This document shows positions 62,606 through 64,000 of a stretch of DNA of 64,000 nt, in pieces. Location: assembly GCA_023419605.1 (NCBI GenBank), contig JAEZXR010000130.1, forward strand, positions 124,001 to 188,000, given 5' to 3'. This DNA is from Bacillota bacterium. GTDB taxonomy: Bacteria; Bacillota; Clostridia; Acetivibrionales; JAEZXR01. Numbering within the stretch: the first letter of the stretch is position 1; each line of letters begins with the position of its first letter. The notes under the pieces are model-generated. The model did no database searches, was not told the origin of the DNA, and worked only from the letters and a program-made list of their open reading frames with translations. The position numbers and the translations under genes are program-made.

Positions 62606-64000
62606 GTGGCAAAAAACAAGAAAAAACTAAAGATAATGTCACTTGGAGGACTAGGAGAAATCGGTAAAAATATTACTGTATTTGAGTACGGTGATGATAT
62701 CATAATAGTGGACTGTGGTCTGGGTTTTCCTGAAGATGAGATGCTTGGGGTAGACCTTGTCATACCGGATGTCACCTATTTGGTAAAGAATAAGGAAAAG
62801 GTAAGGGGATTTATCCTGACTCACGGGCATGAAGATCATATCGGGGCGCTGCCCTATGTATTGAGGGATGTAAATGTTCCTGTATACAGTACCAGATTGA
62901 CACTCGGGTTGCTGGAGTGCAAATTGGAAGAACATGGGATGCTGAATGATGTAACCCTCAATGTGGTTGAACACGGGCAGACGGTTGAACTGGGTGCTTT
63001 CAAGGTGGAATTCATCCGGTCAACCCATAGTATAGCAGACGCATCGGCGTTGGCAATTTTTACACCGGTCGGAACGGTTGTGCATACAGGTGACTTTAAA
63101 ATTGACTATACGCCTATCGAAGGACAGCCCATAGATCTTGGCCGTTTGGCAGAATTGGGGAAAAAGGGCGTACTTCTTTTGATGTGTGACAGTACCAACG
63201 TAGAGCGGGAAGGGTATACCATGTCCGAAAGAACCGTAGGGGATACCCTTGAAGAGATATTTATGCAAGCCCGAAAAAGAATCCTGGTTGCTACTTTTGC
63301 TTCAAATATTCATAGGGTTCAGCAGGTCATCAATGCTTCCGTCAAATTTGGCAGAAAGGTTGCTATTGTCGGAAGAAGCATGGTGAATGTCGTCAATGTT
63401 GCTATGAAGTTAGGATATATGACTGTTCCTGAAGGTGTTATGATTGATATTGACCAGATCGACAAGTACAGCGATGAGAAACTGGTTATTATCACTACCG
63501 GCAGCCAGGGGGAACCTATGTCTGCGTTATCCAGGATCGCTGCATCCGAGCATAAGAAGGTAGAAATAAGGGCAGGGGATTTGGTTATCATCTCGGCATC
63601 CCCCATACCGGGAAATGAAAAATTTATCTCTCGTGTTATCAATGAGTTGTTTAAGAAGGGTGCGGAAGTTATCTATGAAGCTTTAGCGGATGTCCATGTT
63701 TCCGGACATGCTTGCCAGGAGGAACTGAAGCTGATCCACTACCTGGTAAAGCCAAAGTTCTTTATGCCGGTACATGGTGAATACAGGCATTTGAAGCAGC
63801 ATGCAAACCTGGCAAAGAAACTGGGAATGCCGGGAGAGAATATATTCATCAGCGATATCGGTAAGGTGTTGGAGCTGAGCAGTGACTCTGCAAAAATCAA
63901 TGGCAGTGTAACTGCCGGAAAAGTTCTTGTTGACGGATTGGGTGTCGGAGATGTCGGAAATATTGTATTGAGGGATAGAAAACACCTTTCACAGGATGGT
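62606..64000 (+). CDS. rnj: Ribonuclease J, 3' end outside window
   Basis: The first 465 codons of an RNase J, the 5'-3' exo- and endoribonuclease of the mRNA and rRNA processing machinery. The frame starts at GTG 62606 (GGAGG 8 nt upstream) and is open to the window edge. The metallo-beta-lactamase motif LTHGHEDHIGALPY gives zinc ligands H73, H75, D77 and H78. The later strands include STHSIADASALAI, HTGDFK and CDSTN. The beta-CASP motifs ATFASNIHRVQQ and TTGSQGEPMSALSR follow, then VHVSGHACQEELK and PVHGEYRHL. Family members have about 555 residues, so roughly 90 are missing. Essential housekeeping gene. Confidence 0.95.
   Translation, partial: MAKNKKKLKIMSLGGLGEIGKNITVFEYGDDIIIVDCGLGFPEDEMLGVDLVIPDVTYLVKNKEKVRGFILTHGHEDHIGALPYVLRDVNVPVYSTRLTLGLLECKLEEHGMLNDVTLNVVEHGQTVELGAFKVEFIRSTHSIADASALAIFTPVGTVVHTGDFKIDYTPIEGQPIDLGRLAELGKKGVLLLMCDSTNVEREGYTMSERTVGDTLEEIFMQARKRILVATFASNIHRVQQVINASVKFGRKVAIVGRSMVNVVNVAMKLGYMTVPEGVMIDIDQIDKYSDEKLVIITTGSQGEPMSALSRIAASEHKKVEIRAGDLVIISASPIPGNEKFISRVINELFKKGAEVIYEALADVHVSGHACQEELKLIHYLVKPKFFMPVHGEYRHLKQHANLAKKLGMPGENIFISDIGKVLELSSDSAKINGSVTAGKVLVDGLGVGDVGNIVLRDRKHLSQDG

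Noticed and set aside
1..64000. CRISPR array or prophage
   Set aside because: No regularly spaced direct repeats of 25-40 nt with unique spacers, and no capsid, terminase or tail genes. The serine recombinase stands alone.

Overview
The window looks like the chromosome of an anaerobic, spore-forming, polysaccharide-degrading Clostridia member. The spore functions are a gerA-type germinant receptor operon and an alpha/beta SASP gene. The SigI/RsgI-type sigma/anti-sigma pair is typical of Clostridium thermocellum and relatives. Start codons are often TTG or GTG behind strong GGAGG sites, and the surface proteins carry SLH domains. No cohesin or dockerin was seen, so the enzymes appear to be free or S-layer anchored. 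Species cannot be named from the sequence alone.

Layout. 1-4.7 kb: the 3' part of a very large Cys/His-rich repeat protein of unknown function, then an SLH protein. 4.9-6.7 kb: a NERD-like membrane protein and a double-GNAT acetyltransferase. 7-10.6 kb: an S-layer anchored laminarinase-type GH16 enzyme. 10.8-15.9 kb: housekeeping or accessory genes, namely a stalk-domain protein, a 54-residue protein plus large serine recombinase, an ECF sigma/anti-sigma pair and a methyltransferase. 16.5-22.6 kb: a secreted GH16 and a multimodular GH3. 22.9-23.6 kb: an iron-sulfur-flavoprotein-like reductase. 24.4-31.5 kb: sigI, rsgI with two chitin-binding-type modules, a metallopeptidase with the same module, and a double-GH18 chitinase with related modules. 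31.9-36.0 kb: a germinant receptor operon in the order A-C-D-B. 36.3-46.4 kb: a YesM/YesN two-component system with a fused double sugar-binding lipoprotein, then a complete sugar ABC transporter (binding protein, ATPase, two permeases) of YtfQRT-YjfF type. 46.7-54.6 kb: GH127, GH2 and a third GH16. 54.7-60 kb: a cyclase-family protein and MarR regulator (divergent), a truncated L,D-transpeptidase, tRNA-Gln, and an AraC regulator divergent from a GH36 alpha-galactosidase. 60-64 kb: SASP, a small zinc-ribbon protein, PhoH, and RNase J running off the right edge.

How it fits together (inference). The enzymes cover beta-1,3-glucan (three GH16, GH3), chitin (two GH18 domains) and terminal sugars such as arabinofuranose or galactose (GH127, GH2, GH36). 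This set would suit attack on fungal cell walls or fungus-colonised plant debris. RsgI displays outside the cell the same kind of chitin-binding module that the metallopeptidase, chitinase and GH2 enzyme carry. That suggests a substrate sensor switching on its own enzymes through SigI. The two-component system and ABC transporter would sense and import the released sugars.
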